Shown here one piece after another: positions 1 to 5,732 of a stretch of DNA of 9,006 nucleotides. The stretch's first letter is position 1; the number at the start of each line of letters is the position of its first letter. Made by a program: the position numbers and the translations under genes. The stretch is from an uncultured Acidimicrobium sp. Its GTDB lineage: Bacteria; Actinomycetota; Acidimicrobiia; Acidimicrobiales; Ilumatobacteraceae. The notes beneath the pieces were generated by a model, which had not been told where the DNA came from, ran no database searches, and worked only from the letters and a program-made list of their open reading frames with translations. Where the stretch lies: NCBI GenBank assembly GCA_903853285.1, contig CAINTF010000230.1:1-9006 (forward strand), in the 5' to 3' direction.

Positions 1-449
1 CGAAGAGTTTCGCCTTTGAACATTGTCTCTCGTTGTCCATTGATCTTGTCGAGGTCAGTTTTCAGTGCATCGATGTTGCTGGCATTGGCTGTCGTTGCAT
101 CAGCAAGAGCTGTCTTTGCCTTTGTTTGAATAGCACCAAGAGTTGCGTAAGTTTCGCCTCCACCGATGCCCTTGAGGTGCATGCCGATGTATTCATTTGC
201 GTAGCACTCTGCTTTCTTGCCGGAATCAAGTGGGGTACCTGCATACTCATTCAGGCAAGTCGATGCTTTTTCTTCGTCAGAGAGAAACTCGGCAGCGGTG
301 AAGCTGATTTTCTGCTGCGCAAGTTGGTCATGGACGTATGAGTCTGCGAAATCGGCGTTGGTCTTAAAGACAAACCCGAGAAGTACCAGCAAGATTGCTA
401 CTGCTACACCTCCTGCACTGAATACCATGTCGAGTGTTTTGCGTTTCAT
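1..449 (-). CDS. Membrane-anchored actinobacterial protein of unknown function, 3' end outside window
   Basis: An open frame on the minus strand begins at the ATG at 449-447 and stays open for 149 codons to the window edge, so only the N-terminal part is visible. Residues 1-5 are basic (MKRKT), residues 8-28 form one strongly hydrophobic segment, and the rest is hydrophilic. It therefore reads as a signal anchor with the bulk of the protein outside the membrane. Visible landmarks are YVHDQLAQQKISF (38-50), a Cys pair at 65 and 82 that could form a disulfide, an EYAGTPL stretch (68-74), a GGGETYATLG stretch near 95-104 and FKGETLR at the edge. From memory this pattern (VHDQLA, YAG.., GETLRG) matches a widespread actinobacterial family of about 190-200 residues with a second membrane segment near the C-terminus, sometimes labelled 'LigA' in databases without good reason. 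Two in-frame stops just upstream exclude a longer N-terminus. Function unknown. Confidence 0.8.
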   Translation of the reverse strand, partial: MKRKTLDMVFSAGGVAVAILLVLLGFVFKTNADFADSYVHDQLAQQKISFTAAEFLSDEEKASTCLNEYAGTPLDSGKKAECYANEYIGMHLKGIGGGETYATLGAIQTKAKTALADATTANASNIDALKTDLDKINGQRETMFKGETL

Positions 450-499
450 TATGTTTGTCGCTCGAATTGTTGGGAGTTATCAAGCGACGATCACCTCCT
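447..499 (-). promoter_or_regulatory. Extended Shine-Dalgarno and hairpin between it and the start codon
   Basis: On the minus strand, positions 499-489 read AGGAGGTGATC, an 11-base match to the complement of the usual 16S rRNA 3' end. The ATG of the downstream gene lies at 449-447, about 40 bases away, which is too far for normal initiation. The bases between fold: GTCGCTTGA (488-480) pairs with TCGAGCGAC (465-457) over 9 bp including one G-U pair, with a 14-base loop (479-466). The stem begins directly after the SD and ends 7 bases before the ATG. Folding therefore shortens the effective gap from the AGGAGG core to about 12 bases, and to 7 from the end of the extended match. A candidate -10 (TACTCT, 512-507) would start transcription near the SD, but no good -35 accompanies it. 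Confidence 0.6.
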
Positions 500-564
500 A
501 GAACCAAGAGTACGAGTGCATCACAAAATGAACTGCAAAAATCACTGTCATCTAATTCACAGAT

Positions 565-612
565 GGTGTTATGTACACCTAATTGTTGCGTGTACCTAAC
601 TTGTACCTCACT
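565..612. repeat. Short tandem and inverted repeats in the 450-626 intergenic region
   Basis: The 177-base gap 450-626 holds no gene that I can support. Besides the leader described separately, it contains an 11-bp tandem repeat, TGTACCTAACT (591-601) followed by TGTACCTCACT (602-612), differing at one position. A related copy, TGTACACCTAAT, lies at 572-583. The last copy overlaps a small inverted repeat, GGTGT-TATGT-ACACC (565-579). An 11-bp period puts the copies on one face of the helix, which suits a regulator binding site for the minus-strand gene that starts at 449. This is an inference from pattern only; no regulator gene is visible. A weak hairpin (607-614 with 631-639, one bulge) overlaps the stop of the upstream gene but has no T-run. 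Confidence 0.35.
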
Positions 613-626
613 CGATTGATGACGGG

Positions 627-1568
627 TTAGCGAGTTGAGTGTGCGTGATGCACACGCTGTGCGGCATCAACATGCTCAACAGTGAGCCCACAACATCCAC
701 CGATTACTTGCGCACCCAATGAAGTCCACTCTTCAAAAAATGTTTCAAGACGTGTTGGCTTAATAACGTCAACAAATTTCCAATCTGGCATTTCAAAATA
801 TCCACCGTCTGGATAAGCGGAGAGTGGACCGGAGAATGTTTCGCGAATGGTCCTCAGCGACTCGCCAACGATTTCGGCACTGGTGTGCATTACGCCTGCC
901 ACGTCCACTCCGGTCTTTGGAATGAACTTGGTGATTTCGTCCAGTGGCAAATCGTCGAATGCATGGAAAGCGACAACGCGTCCGTCGGTCGTTCGCCGAG
1001 CACTCATGCCAAACCATACGGGCAGTCCTGTTGCGAGCGCTGCCTCGAGTGCAAGCGGAACGCGGGTTGGTTCGTACATCATTTCGAGCATGATGTGGTC
1101 AACGCCTGCTTTTTTAAGAACCTGTGCAAGTTCATGAAAAGCATCTGAAATTTGGTTGAGCGGTGGTGTCTTGGTTGGGTCGACAACTGCAGTGCCCTCG
1201 GCGACAGGCACCATGTGTGAGAGCGAGCCCGCAACTACTACTTTGCGACCAGCAGGGGCTAAATCGCGCGCGCGCAGTGCCGCCTCAACTGCGATGGTAT
1301 TGATTTCTTCAACACGATCGCCAAACCCTGCATCAGTGAGCATGAGGCGAGACGATGCAAATGTGTTGGCCGTAATGACGTCGGCACCTGCCTTGATGTA
1401 GTCGAGATGAATTTCGGTAAGTAGTGCGCTATTTGTGAGCGAAGCAGGACCACACCAAGCGGCAGTGTCCATCTGCGCGCCGCGGCGCTGCAATTCGGTG
1501 CCGGTCGCACCGTCCAAAACAATGATGTCGTTGGCGTCTAGGCGTTGCTTGATGTGTTGATAATTCAT
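627..1568 (-). CDS. Homocysteine S-methyltransferase family protein
   Basis: A 313-residue protein of the cobalamin-independent homocysteine methyltransferase family (MmuM/BHMT-like TIM barrel), cytosolic. Members move a methyl group from S-methylmethionine, betaine or S-adenosylmethionine to the zinc-bound thiol of homocysteine, giving methionine. Visible motifs are LDGATGTELQRRG (18-30), TANTF (66-70), YPDGGYF (252-258) and the zinc-binding GGCCGLTVEH (290-299) with Cys292 and Cys293. The first zinc ligand normally sits in a G-V-N-C motif, but here the matching stretch is GVMHTS (225-230), so His228 stands where Cys is expected. Length fits the family (about 300-330). The frame stays open 26 codons upstream to 1646, but the ATG at 1568 is chosen because the family homology starts right after it and the extension runs into the divergent gene. 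No SD precedes it; see the candidate leaderless promoter. The methyl donor cannot be read from the sequence. Confidence 0.88.
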   Translation of the reverse strand: MNYQHIKQRLDANDIIVLDGATGTELQRRGAQMDTAAWCGPASLTNSALLTEIHLDYIKAGADVITANTFASSRLMLTDAGFGDRVEEINTIAVEAALRARDLAPAGRKVVVAGSLSHMVPVAEGTAVVDPTKTPPLNQISDAFHELAQVLKKAGVDHIMLEMMYEPTRVPLALEAALATGLPVWFGMSARRTTDGRVVAFHAFDDLPLDEITKFIPKTGVDVAGVMHTSAEIVGESLRTIRETFSGPLSAYPDGGYFEMPDWKFVDVIKPTRLETFFEEWTSLGAQVIGGCCGLTVEHVDAAQRVHHAHSTR

Positions 1569-1582
1569 AGATGTCAACAATA
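1569..1582 (-). promoter_or_regulatory. Candidate leaderless -10 element for the methyltransferase gene
   Basis: Minus-strand TATTGT (1582-1577) fits the actinobacterial TANNNT -10 pattern and ends 8 bases before the ATG at 1568, so transcription would start at or next to the start codon. No SD is present upstream of that ATG, which agrees with a leaderless message. I see no convincing -35 at 16-18 bp. The element overlaps the region used by the divergent promoter. Confidence 0.4.
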
Positions 1583-1620
1583 ACGGTGCAGCACTAGAGT
1601 TTTGGCAGTACCTGAGGGGA
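1571..1620 (+). promoter_or_regulatory. Candidate promoter and RBS for the FAD oxidase gene
   Basis: ATGTCA (1571-1576, 4 of 6 to TTGACA), an 18-bp spacer and TAGAGT (1595-1600, TANNNT) form a weak promoter pointing right. GAGGGGA (1614-1620) is a plausible SD 5 bases before the ATG at 1626. That SD decides for the ATG over the upstream in-frame TTG at 1602, which has none. The promoter shares bases with the divergent methyltransferase promoter, so the two may compete. Confidence 0.4.
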
Positions 1621-1625
1621 TTTCG

Positions 1626-3020
1626 ATGACAACATTTGTAGATCACGCCAGCGCCATTGACGAGCTGAAGGCTGCCCTTGGAGAAAAGGTTTCAGTAAAT
1701 GAAACTATTCGTGAGCATCACTCCAAAGATGAAAGTTTCCATACGCCGCGTCTTCCCGATGCAGTGGTGTTTGCATCTAGTACGCAAGATGTGGCTACAG
1801 TGCTCAAAATCTGCAACAAACATCGCACGCCAGTTGTGACTTGGGGTGCAGGCACTTCGCTCGAAGGCAACAGCAATCCAATTCACGGGGGAGTTTCGCT
1901 CGACCTGTCGCAGATGGACAAAGTTTTGCGCATTGGACATGCCGATTTGGATTGCACCGTGCAGCCCGGAGTGCGCCGAAAGCAATTGAACGAAGTGCTG
2001 TCTTCGCATGGATTATTTTTTCCTGTTGATCCAGGCGCTGACGCGACTCTCGGTGGCATGGCGGCTACCGGTGCTTCTGGCACAACCACGGTGAAATACG
2101 GAGCCATGAAACAGCTCGTGATGAGTCTGACTGTGGTGACACCAAGTGGAGATGTGATTGTGACATCGCGTCGTGCCCGCAAGACCTCTGCTGGATACGA
2201 CCTCACACACTTATTTGTGGGTTCGGAAGGAACGCTTGGAGTAATTACCGAATTGACGTTACGTGTGTTTGGAATACCCGAAGCGATTGCGGCCGCAACA
2301 ATGCAATTTGCGACGGTGCGCCAAGCAGTAGATGGTGTTATCGAAGTCATCCAGCTTGGCATTGGTGTTGCACGAATTGAACTTCTCGACAGCGACGCGG
2401 TGATGGCTGTCAATAAGTATTCACAAACGAATCTGCCCGAGAAGGTGCTGCTCCTTCTCGAATTTCACGGTTCTGCAGAGTCGAATGCGATTGATATTGC
2501 GGCAATCAGAGAAGTTTTGGAGCGCTACAGCGGAACCGATTTTGCGCAGACCACAGATGAGTCTGAGCGCAGGAAACTGTGGCAAGCACGACACGACACT
2601 GCGCTCGCATGTAGGTCACTAGTGAAGAATGCTCGCAACTTTGCAACAGACGTGTGCGTACCGATTTCTCGCTTGAGCGACTGCATTGAAGCAACACAGA
2701 AAGATCTTGCAGAATCACAATTGTTTGGGCCAATTATTGGTCATGTTGGTGATGGCAATTTTCATGTGGTGTTTAGCGTCGACCCAAATGACCACTCAAT
2801 GGTGGAACGAATGGAACAGTTTCATACTCGGCTTGTCGAGCGAGCGCTTTCGATGGAAGGTACGTGTACTGGTGAGCATGGCATCGGTGTTGGAAAGATC
2901 GATTACCTCGTGGATGAACTTGGCAACGAGGCAGTTGGTGTGATGGCGACAATCAAAAAGGCATTAGATCCAAACAGAATTATGAACCCAGGCAAAATTA
3001 TTGCCGACACGTTTTTCTAA
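1626..3020 (+). CDS. FAD-binding oxidase, D-lactate dehydrogenase / GlcD type
   Basis: A 464-residue flavoprotein of the VAO/PCMH superfamily, closest in layout to cytochrome-type D-lactate dehydrogenases and the glycolate oxidase GlcD subunit. It should oxidise a D-2-hydroxyacid to the 2-oxoacid and pass electrons to a membrane or soluble acceptor. The N-terminal FAD-binding domain shows the pyrophosphate loop WGAGTSLEGNSN (73-84), PGADATLGGMAATGASG (136-152) and KTSAGYDLTHLFVGSEGTLG (186-205). The C-terminal FAD-oxidase domain shows TDVCVPIS (341-348), HVGDGNFH (373-380) and GEHGIGVGK (416-424), and ends with DPNRIMNPGKI (448-458). All family motifs are intact and the length is normal. There is no Fe-S (GlcF-like) domain or GlcE/GlcF partner nearby, which favours a stand-alone D-lactate-type enzyme over a glycolate oxidase complex. 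The exact substrate is inferred only. It ends 16 bases from the convergent exporter gene, with no clear terminator between. Confidence 0.9.
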   Translation: MTTFVDHASAIDELKAALGEKVSVNETIREHHSKDESFHTPRLPDAVVFASSTQDVATVLKICNKHRTPVVTWGAGTSLEGNSNPIHGGVSLDLSQMDKVLRIGHADLDCTVQPGVRRKQLNEVLSSHGLFFPVDPGADATLGGMAATGASGTTTVKYGAMKQLVMSLTVVTPSGDVIVTSRRARKTSAGYDLTHLFVGSEGTLGVITELTLRVFGIPEAIAAATMQFATVRQAVDGVIEVIQLGIGVARIELLDSDAVMAVNKYSQTNLPEKVLLLLEFHGSAESNAIDIAAIREVLERYSGTDFAQTTDESERRKLWQARHDTALACRSLVKNARNFATDVCVPISRLSDCIEATQKDLAESQLFGPIIGHVGDGNFHVVFSVDPNDHSMVERMEQFHTRLVERALSMEGTCTGEHGIGVGKIDYLVDELGNEAVGVMATIKKALDPNRIMNPGKIIADTFF

Positions 3021-3036
3021 TCGTGCGAGCAAACAG

Positions 3037-3702
3037 TTAAGAGCTGGTTGGCGCTACGGCGGTACCAGCCACAACACCGAGCAACACAAAAACAGTGCCA
3101 GCCACATATCGCTGCACGAATGGAAGCGATCGACCCGTGAGCAACCGAGCACGCAATGCACTCGCGGTGAGTGCGTATATTGCGTCGGTGATGCAACCAA
3201 TGAATACGAATGTTGAACCCAGAATCAGCGACTGCAGGGCTGGTGAACCGCGACCTGTATCAATGAATTGCGGCAAGAAAGATAAAAAGAACAACGCAAC
3301 TTTTGGATTAAAAATATTGACGACTATGCCCTGTGTGAATGACCTACGAAGCGTGACGGAAGTTGATGTGTCGGAAAATGCTGCTGGTTTTCTGAGAAGT
3401 GTGCGCACTCCAATAAATACCAAATAGCCAGCACCAATCCATTTGACTGCAGTAAATGCTGTTTGTGAAGCAGCGATGATTGCAGAGAGTCCGGCCGTGG
3501 CAGCCACAACATGGAAGAAATTGCCAATTTCGAGACCGGCTACCGCAGATAATGCGACGCTTCTGCCGTCCGAAACGCTGCGGTTAATGATGTACAAAAC
3601 GGCTGGGCCTGGAATGACGAGCAGTGCGAGCGAAGCTGCTGCGAAGGTGAGAAGTGAATCAAGGGATGGAATACCTAGACGATAGAGGGTTGACTCGTGC
3701 AA
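3037..3702 (-). CDS. LysE/RhtB family amino-acid exporter
   Basis: A 221-residue integral membrane protein with about six hydrophobic segments (roughly 15-38, 47-78, 80-102, 124-146, 158-182 and 198-216). It fits the LysE/RhtB/ArgO exporter family, which expels amino acids or their analogues using the membrane potential. Family marks are the PGP at 31-33 in the first helix, YLVFIGVRTL (93-102) and NPKVALFFLSFLPQF (132-146). The length is normal (200-220). The substrate cannot be told from sequence. The start is uncertain: the chosen codon is TTG (3702-3700), the only usual start between an in-frame TAA upstream and the first helix. It has no SD and is preceded directly by a perfect inverted repeat, which may point to regulated or leaderless initiation. 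The gene is divergent from the cupredoxin gene (58 bases apart). Confidence 0.85.
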   Translation of the reverse strand: MHESTLYRLGIPSLDSLLTFAAASLALLVIPGPAVLYIINRSVSDGRSVALSAVAGLEIGNFFHVVAATAGLSAIIAASQTAFTAVKWIGAGYLVFIGVRTLLRKPAAFSDTSTSVTLRRSFTQGIVVNIFNPKVALFFLSFLPQFIDTGRGSPALQSLILGSTFVFIGCITDAIYALTASALRARLLTGRSLPFVQRYVAGTVFVLLGVVAGTAVAPTSS

Positions 3703-3720
3703 AGCCCGAGTGATCGGGCT
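3703..3720. promoter_or_regulatory. Perfect 7-bp inverted repeat, candidate operator
   Basis: AGCCCGA-GTGA-TCGGGCT is a perfect inverted repeat between two divergent genes, touching the proposed start of the exporter. It has no adjacent T-run, and a terminator makes little sense between divergent starts, so an operator or a 5' leader hairpin is more likely. Candidate -10 elements overlap at its edge: TATGTT (3720-3725, +) and TAACAT (3726-3721, -). Neither has a convincing -35; TTGACT at 3690-3695 is 24 bp from TATGTT. Confidence 0.4.
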
Positions 3721-3744
3721 ATGTTAGGTACGACTAAGTCTTAC

Positions 3745-3758
3745 TGATCGGGGGATCA
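3745..3758 (+). promoter_or_regulatory. G-rich SD inside a small inverted repeat
   Basis: TGATC-GGGG-GATCA is a 5-bp inverted repeat whose loop and first arm base form the run GGGGG (3750-3754). That run is the likely SD for the cupredoxin gene, 6 bases before its ATG at 3761. It shares the 8-mer TGATCGGG with the inverted repeat at 3703-3720 (copies at 3711-3718 and 3745-3752), and the two centres lie 40 bp apart, about four helical turns. Confidence 0.4.
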
Positions 3759-3760
3759 TC

Positions 3761-4240
3761 ATGAAGCATTCAATTCTTAAGGCAGTTCCAGTAGCAATGT
3801 TCTTGACAGTCGCGACGGCAGGTTGTGCCGCAGACAGCAACGATGCATCCAGTGGCGGCAACGCAATCAACAATGCTGCAGCCCCGCAGTCGAGTGGCAA
3901 CTCAAACATCATTGTAGGAACTGAAAAAGAGTGGGCGATTGAGATTGACCATGCGGAAGCCAAGGCTGGATACGTCACATTCGTTGTTTCCAATATCGGC
4001 ACGATAGGTCATGAGTTCTTGGTCGTGAAGACTGATATTGCGGATGGCAAAATCGAACTTGCGGGCGACCATTTCGAAGAGCCAAGTCCAGGCCTTGAAG
4101 TGGTTGATGAAATCGGAGAATATGCGGTTGGCGAAACTCATTCGCTGACTCTCAATCTCGAAGCGGGCAATTACCAACTGGTCTGCAACCTTCCGGCACA
4201 CTATGGCGCTGGAATGCATATTTCGTTCAAGGTCGCCTGA
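3761..4240 (+). CDS. Cupredoxin-like lipoprotein
   Basis: A 159-residue exported protein. The N-terminus is basic (MKHSILK), then hydrophobic, and ends in a lipobox-like TAGC with Cys22 as the probable lipidated residue. Residues 23-48 are a low-complexity Ser/Asn/Ala/Gly linker, and a single beta-rich domain follows (about 50-159). The domain has a full set of candidate type 1 copper ligands: His84 in GHEFLV, and Cys142, His147 and Met152 in the C-terminal CNLPAHYGAGM loop. This is the plastocyanin/pseudoazurin-like arrangement (H...C-x4-H-x4-M). It is probably anchored to the outer face of the membrane and carries electrons or binds copper there. The spacing of two electron-transfer genes next to it (ferredoxin, P450) is suggestive, but those act in the cytosol, so a shared pathway is not implied. 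The start ATG has a G-rich SD 6 bases upstream. No terminator is evident in the 56 bases before the ferredoxin. Confidence 0.88.
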   Translation: MKHSILKAVPVAMFLTVATAGCAADSNDASSGGNAINNAAAPQSSGNSNIIVGTEKEWAIEIDHAEAKAGYVTFVVSNIGTIGHEFLVVKTDIADGKIELAGDHFEEPSPGLEVVDEIGEYAVGETHSLTLNLEAGNYQLVCNLPAHYGAGMHISFKVA

Positions 4241-4261
4241 CCCAATTAGATTTCCCAACTC

Positions 4262-4289
4262 TTGCGGTTTGTGCGCGATTCATTAGTCT
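4262..4289 (+). promoter_or_regulatory. Candidate leaderless promoter of the ferredoxin gene
   Basis: TTGCGG (4262-4267), a 16-bp spacer and TAGTCT (4284-4289, TANNNT) make a good housekeeping-type promoter. The -10 ends exactly 7 bases before the ATG at 4297, so the +1 base should be the A of the start codon or very close to it. No SD-like purine run lies upstream of that ATG. Together these point to a leaderless transcript, which is common in Actinobacteria. Confidence 0.55.
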
Positions 4290-4296
4290 GTAGCAC

Positions 4297-4491
4297 ATGA
4301 GAGTTTCTGTAATTGACGATGCATGCCATGGCCACCAGATGTGCGCAATTGCTGCACCAGAAGTATTCGGAAGTGATGAGTTGGGTAATGCCATTGTGCT
4401 TATAGACGGCGATATCCCTGCAGAGTTGCAGGCGAAGACTCGACGAGCAGAATCAAATTGTCCAGAACGCGCAATCGTCATCACGGATTAG
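4297..4491 (+). CDS. Ferredoxin, single-cluster P450-associated type
   Basis: A 64-residue soluble ferredoxin. It carries C10-x2-H13-x2-C16 and a distal C55-P56, the pattern of small [3Fe-4S]-type ferredoxins found beside P450 genes in mycobacteria and other Actinobacteria. In these the residue corresponding to the second cysteine of a [4Fe-4S] motif is replaced, here by His13. Other family signs are the opening MRVSVIDDAC, APEVF (20-24) after the second Cys, and NCPERAI (54-60) near the end. Length is normal (60-70). It should take electrons from a ferredoxin reductase encoded elsewhere and hand them to the P450 that begins 32 bases downstream. The start ATG has no SD but a well-placed -10 element. 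Whether the cluster is 3Fe-4S or 4Fe-4S with His ligation cannot be told from sequence. Confidence 0.92.
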   Translation: MRVSVIDDACHGHQMCAIAAPEVFGSDELGNAIVLIDGDIPAELQAKTRRAESNCPERAIVITD

Positions 4492-4510
4492 TTGAAGTTC
4501 ACAAATAACT

Positions 4511-4516
4511 GGGGGG
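4511..4516 (+). promoter_or_regulatory. G-run ribosome binding site of the P450 gene
   Basis: GGGGGG lies 7 bases before the ATG at 4524 and is the only SD-like sequence there. It supports this start, and resembles the G-run SD of the cupredoxin gene (3750-3754) and the GAGGGGA of the FAD oxidase (1614-1620), as if this genome favours G-rich SDs. Confidence 0.6.
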
Positions 4517-4523
4517 TTATTTT

Positions 4524-5732
4524 ATGACTGAAGTTCGCAAACCTGTAGAAGATCTGCTGACCGACTACGACATCTTTGAGCCAGAGTTTGTCAAAGATCC
4601 GTATCCAAGTTTTTCCGAAATACGCGAATCGAAATGCCCGATTGCGCGCACAGAACGTTATGAAGGTTCGTGGTTACCAACTCGTTACGAAGATGTTGTT
4701 GCCATTGCGCAGGAGTATGAGACCTTTACGTCGCGCGGCATTTTGGTGGTGCCGCCATTTCCCGGACAGGGTGAGGGTGCATACGGCGGCGTTACAGCAC
4801 CACCAATCACGTCTGATCCACCAGATCATCACTGGCATCGTCGACTGATCTTGCCGGTTTTTTCTCCACAGTCAGTTGCGAAGTTTGAGCAGGGAACGCG
4901 CGACTTGTGCAACGCACTTATCGATGAAGTGATTGATAAAGGCACTGCCGATGCAGCAGCCGATTATGCGCAGCACATTCCCGTGCGCGTGATCGCAACT
5001 TTGCTTGGCGTTCCACTCGAGATGGAGTCTGACTTCACTGCATGGGTGCGTGCCGCTCTTGAAAACATCATGGACGCAGAAGGACGTAAGTGGGCTCGCA
5101 AGAACATTATTGAGTTCTTTTTGGCGCAAGTAGAAGATCGTAAACAGAATCCTCGGGAAGACGACTTCATCACAGAGTTGATGAATACCGAAGTTGAAGG
5201 CAAGGTTGTACCAATCGAGTACGTACTCGGCGTATGCAACTTGATGCTTGTTGCGGGTGTCGACACCACGTGGTCTGCGATTGGTTCATGCATGTGGCAC
5301 ATGGCCCAGCACCCAGAGCACCGCAAACAATTGCGCGAAAATCCAAACTTGTGGCCAACAGCTATCGAAGAGTTGTTGCGTATGTATGCACCAGTGACGA
5401 TGGCCCGCATTGTTGATCACGACATTGAGTTTCAGGGTTGCCCGATGAAGGCGGGGGATCGAGTCTTGATGGCTTTTCCTGCAGCAAACCGCGACCCACG
5501 ACAATTTGAAAACCCTGACGAAGTGATCTTGGATAGAGAGCACAATCGCCACGTTGCGTTTGGCTCAGGTATTCATCGTTGCGCAGGCAGCAACTTGGCG
5601 CGACTCGAAGTACGCGTTGCATTGCAGACATGGCTCGAGAGAATTCCCGAATTTGAACTCGTTGACAAAACCGACGTGACGTGGGCGGGCGGCCAAGTGC
5701 ACGGCCCGCGCAAGTGTTTGGTGAAGTTCTAG
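4524..5732 (+). CDS. Cytochrome P450, bacterial class I
   Basis: A 402-residue soluble P450 with all signature elements. The I-helix oxygen-activation motif AGVDTT is at 244-249 (acid-alcohol pair Asp247-Thr248), the ExxR pair is Glu283-Arg286, and the heme-binding loop FGSGIHRCAG has the thiolate ligand Cys353. The C-helix has HHWHRR (102-107). No membrane anchor and no fused reductase are present, so it needs a ferredoxin; the gene 32 bases upstream supplies one, making a class I system. It hydroxylates or otherwise oxygenates a hydrophobic substrate using O2 and two electrons. The substrate cannot be deduced. The distinctive stretches VDTTWSAIG and AANRDPRQFENPD put it in the broad actinobacterial/proteobacterial CYP group, but I do not assign a CYP number. 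It is translated from the G-run SD and probably transcribed with the ferredoxin. Its TAG stop abuts the stop of the convergent MMPL gene, so no independent terminator fits between. Confidence 0.95.
   Translation: MTEVRKPVEDLLTDYDIFEPEFVKDPYPSFSEIRESKCPIARTERYEGSWLPTRYEDVVAIAQEYETFTSRGILVVPPFPGQGEGAYGGVTAPPITSDPPDHHWHRRLILPVFSPQSVAKFEQGTRDLCNALIDEVIDKGTADAAADYAQHIPVRVIATLLGVPLEMESDFTAWVRAALENIMDAEGRKWARKNIIEFFLAQVEDRKQNPREDDFITELMNTEVEGKVVPIEYVLGVCNLMLVAGVDTTWSAIGSCMWHMAQHPEHRKQLRENPNLWPTAIEELLRMYAPVTMARIVDHDIEFQGCPMKAGDRVLMAFPAANRDPRQFENPDEVILDREHNRHVAFGSGIHRCAGSNLARLEVRVALQTWLERIPEFELVDKTDVTWAGGQVHGPRKCLVKF

Noticed and set aside
33..501. Two plus-strand open frames of about 95-100 codons
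   Set aside because: They lie opposite the better-supported minus-strand gene, which has a membrane anchor, family-like motifs and a strong SD; the plus-strand products look random and Ser/Cys-rich.
607..639. Hairpin at the 3' end of the methyltransferase gene as a terminator
   Set aside because: The stem is short with a bulge and is not followed by a T-run on the minus strand.
1602..1625. TTG at 1602 as the start of the FAD oxidase
   Set aside because: It has no SD, whereas the ATG at 1626 has GAGGGGA five bases upstream and gives a normal N-terminus.
1883..2413. Minus-strand open frame of 176 codons
   Set aside because: It lies antisense within the FAD oxidase, whose motifs are complete. 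Its product is low-complexity and has no recognisable features.
3043..3069. Inverted repeat GCTGGT...ACCAGC as a terminator between the convergent FAD oxidase and exporter genes
   Set aside because: The stem is only 6 bp with a 15-base loop, lies inside the exporter coding region and has no T-run on either side.
3761..5732. A single electron-transfer operon joining cupredoxin, ferredoxin and P450
   Set aside because: The cupredoxin is an exported lipoprotein while the other two are cytosolic, and the ferredoxin has its own promoter signature; adjacency alone is weak evidence.
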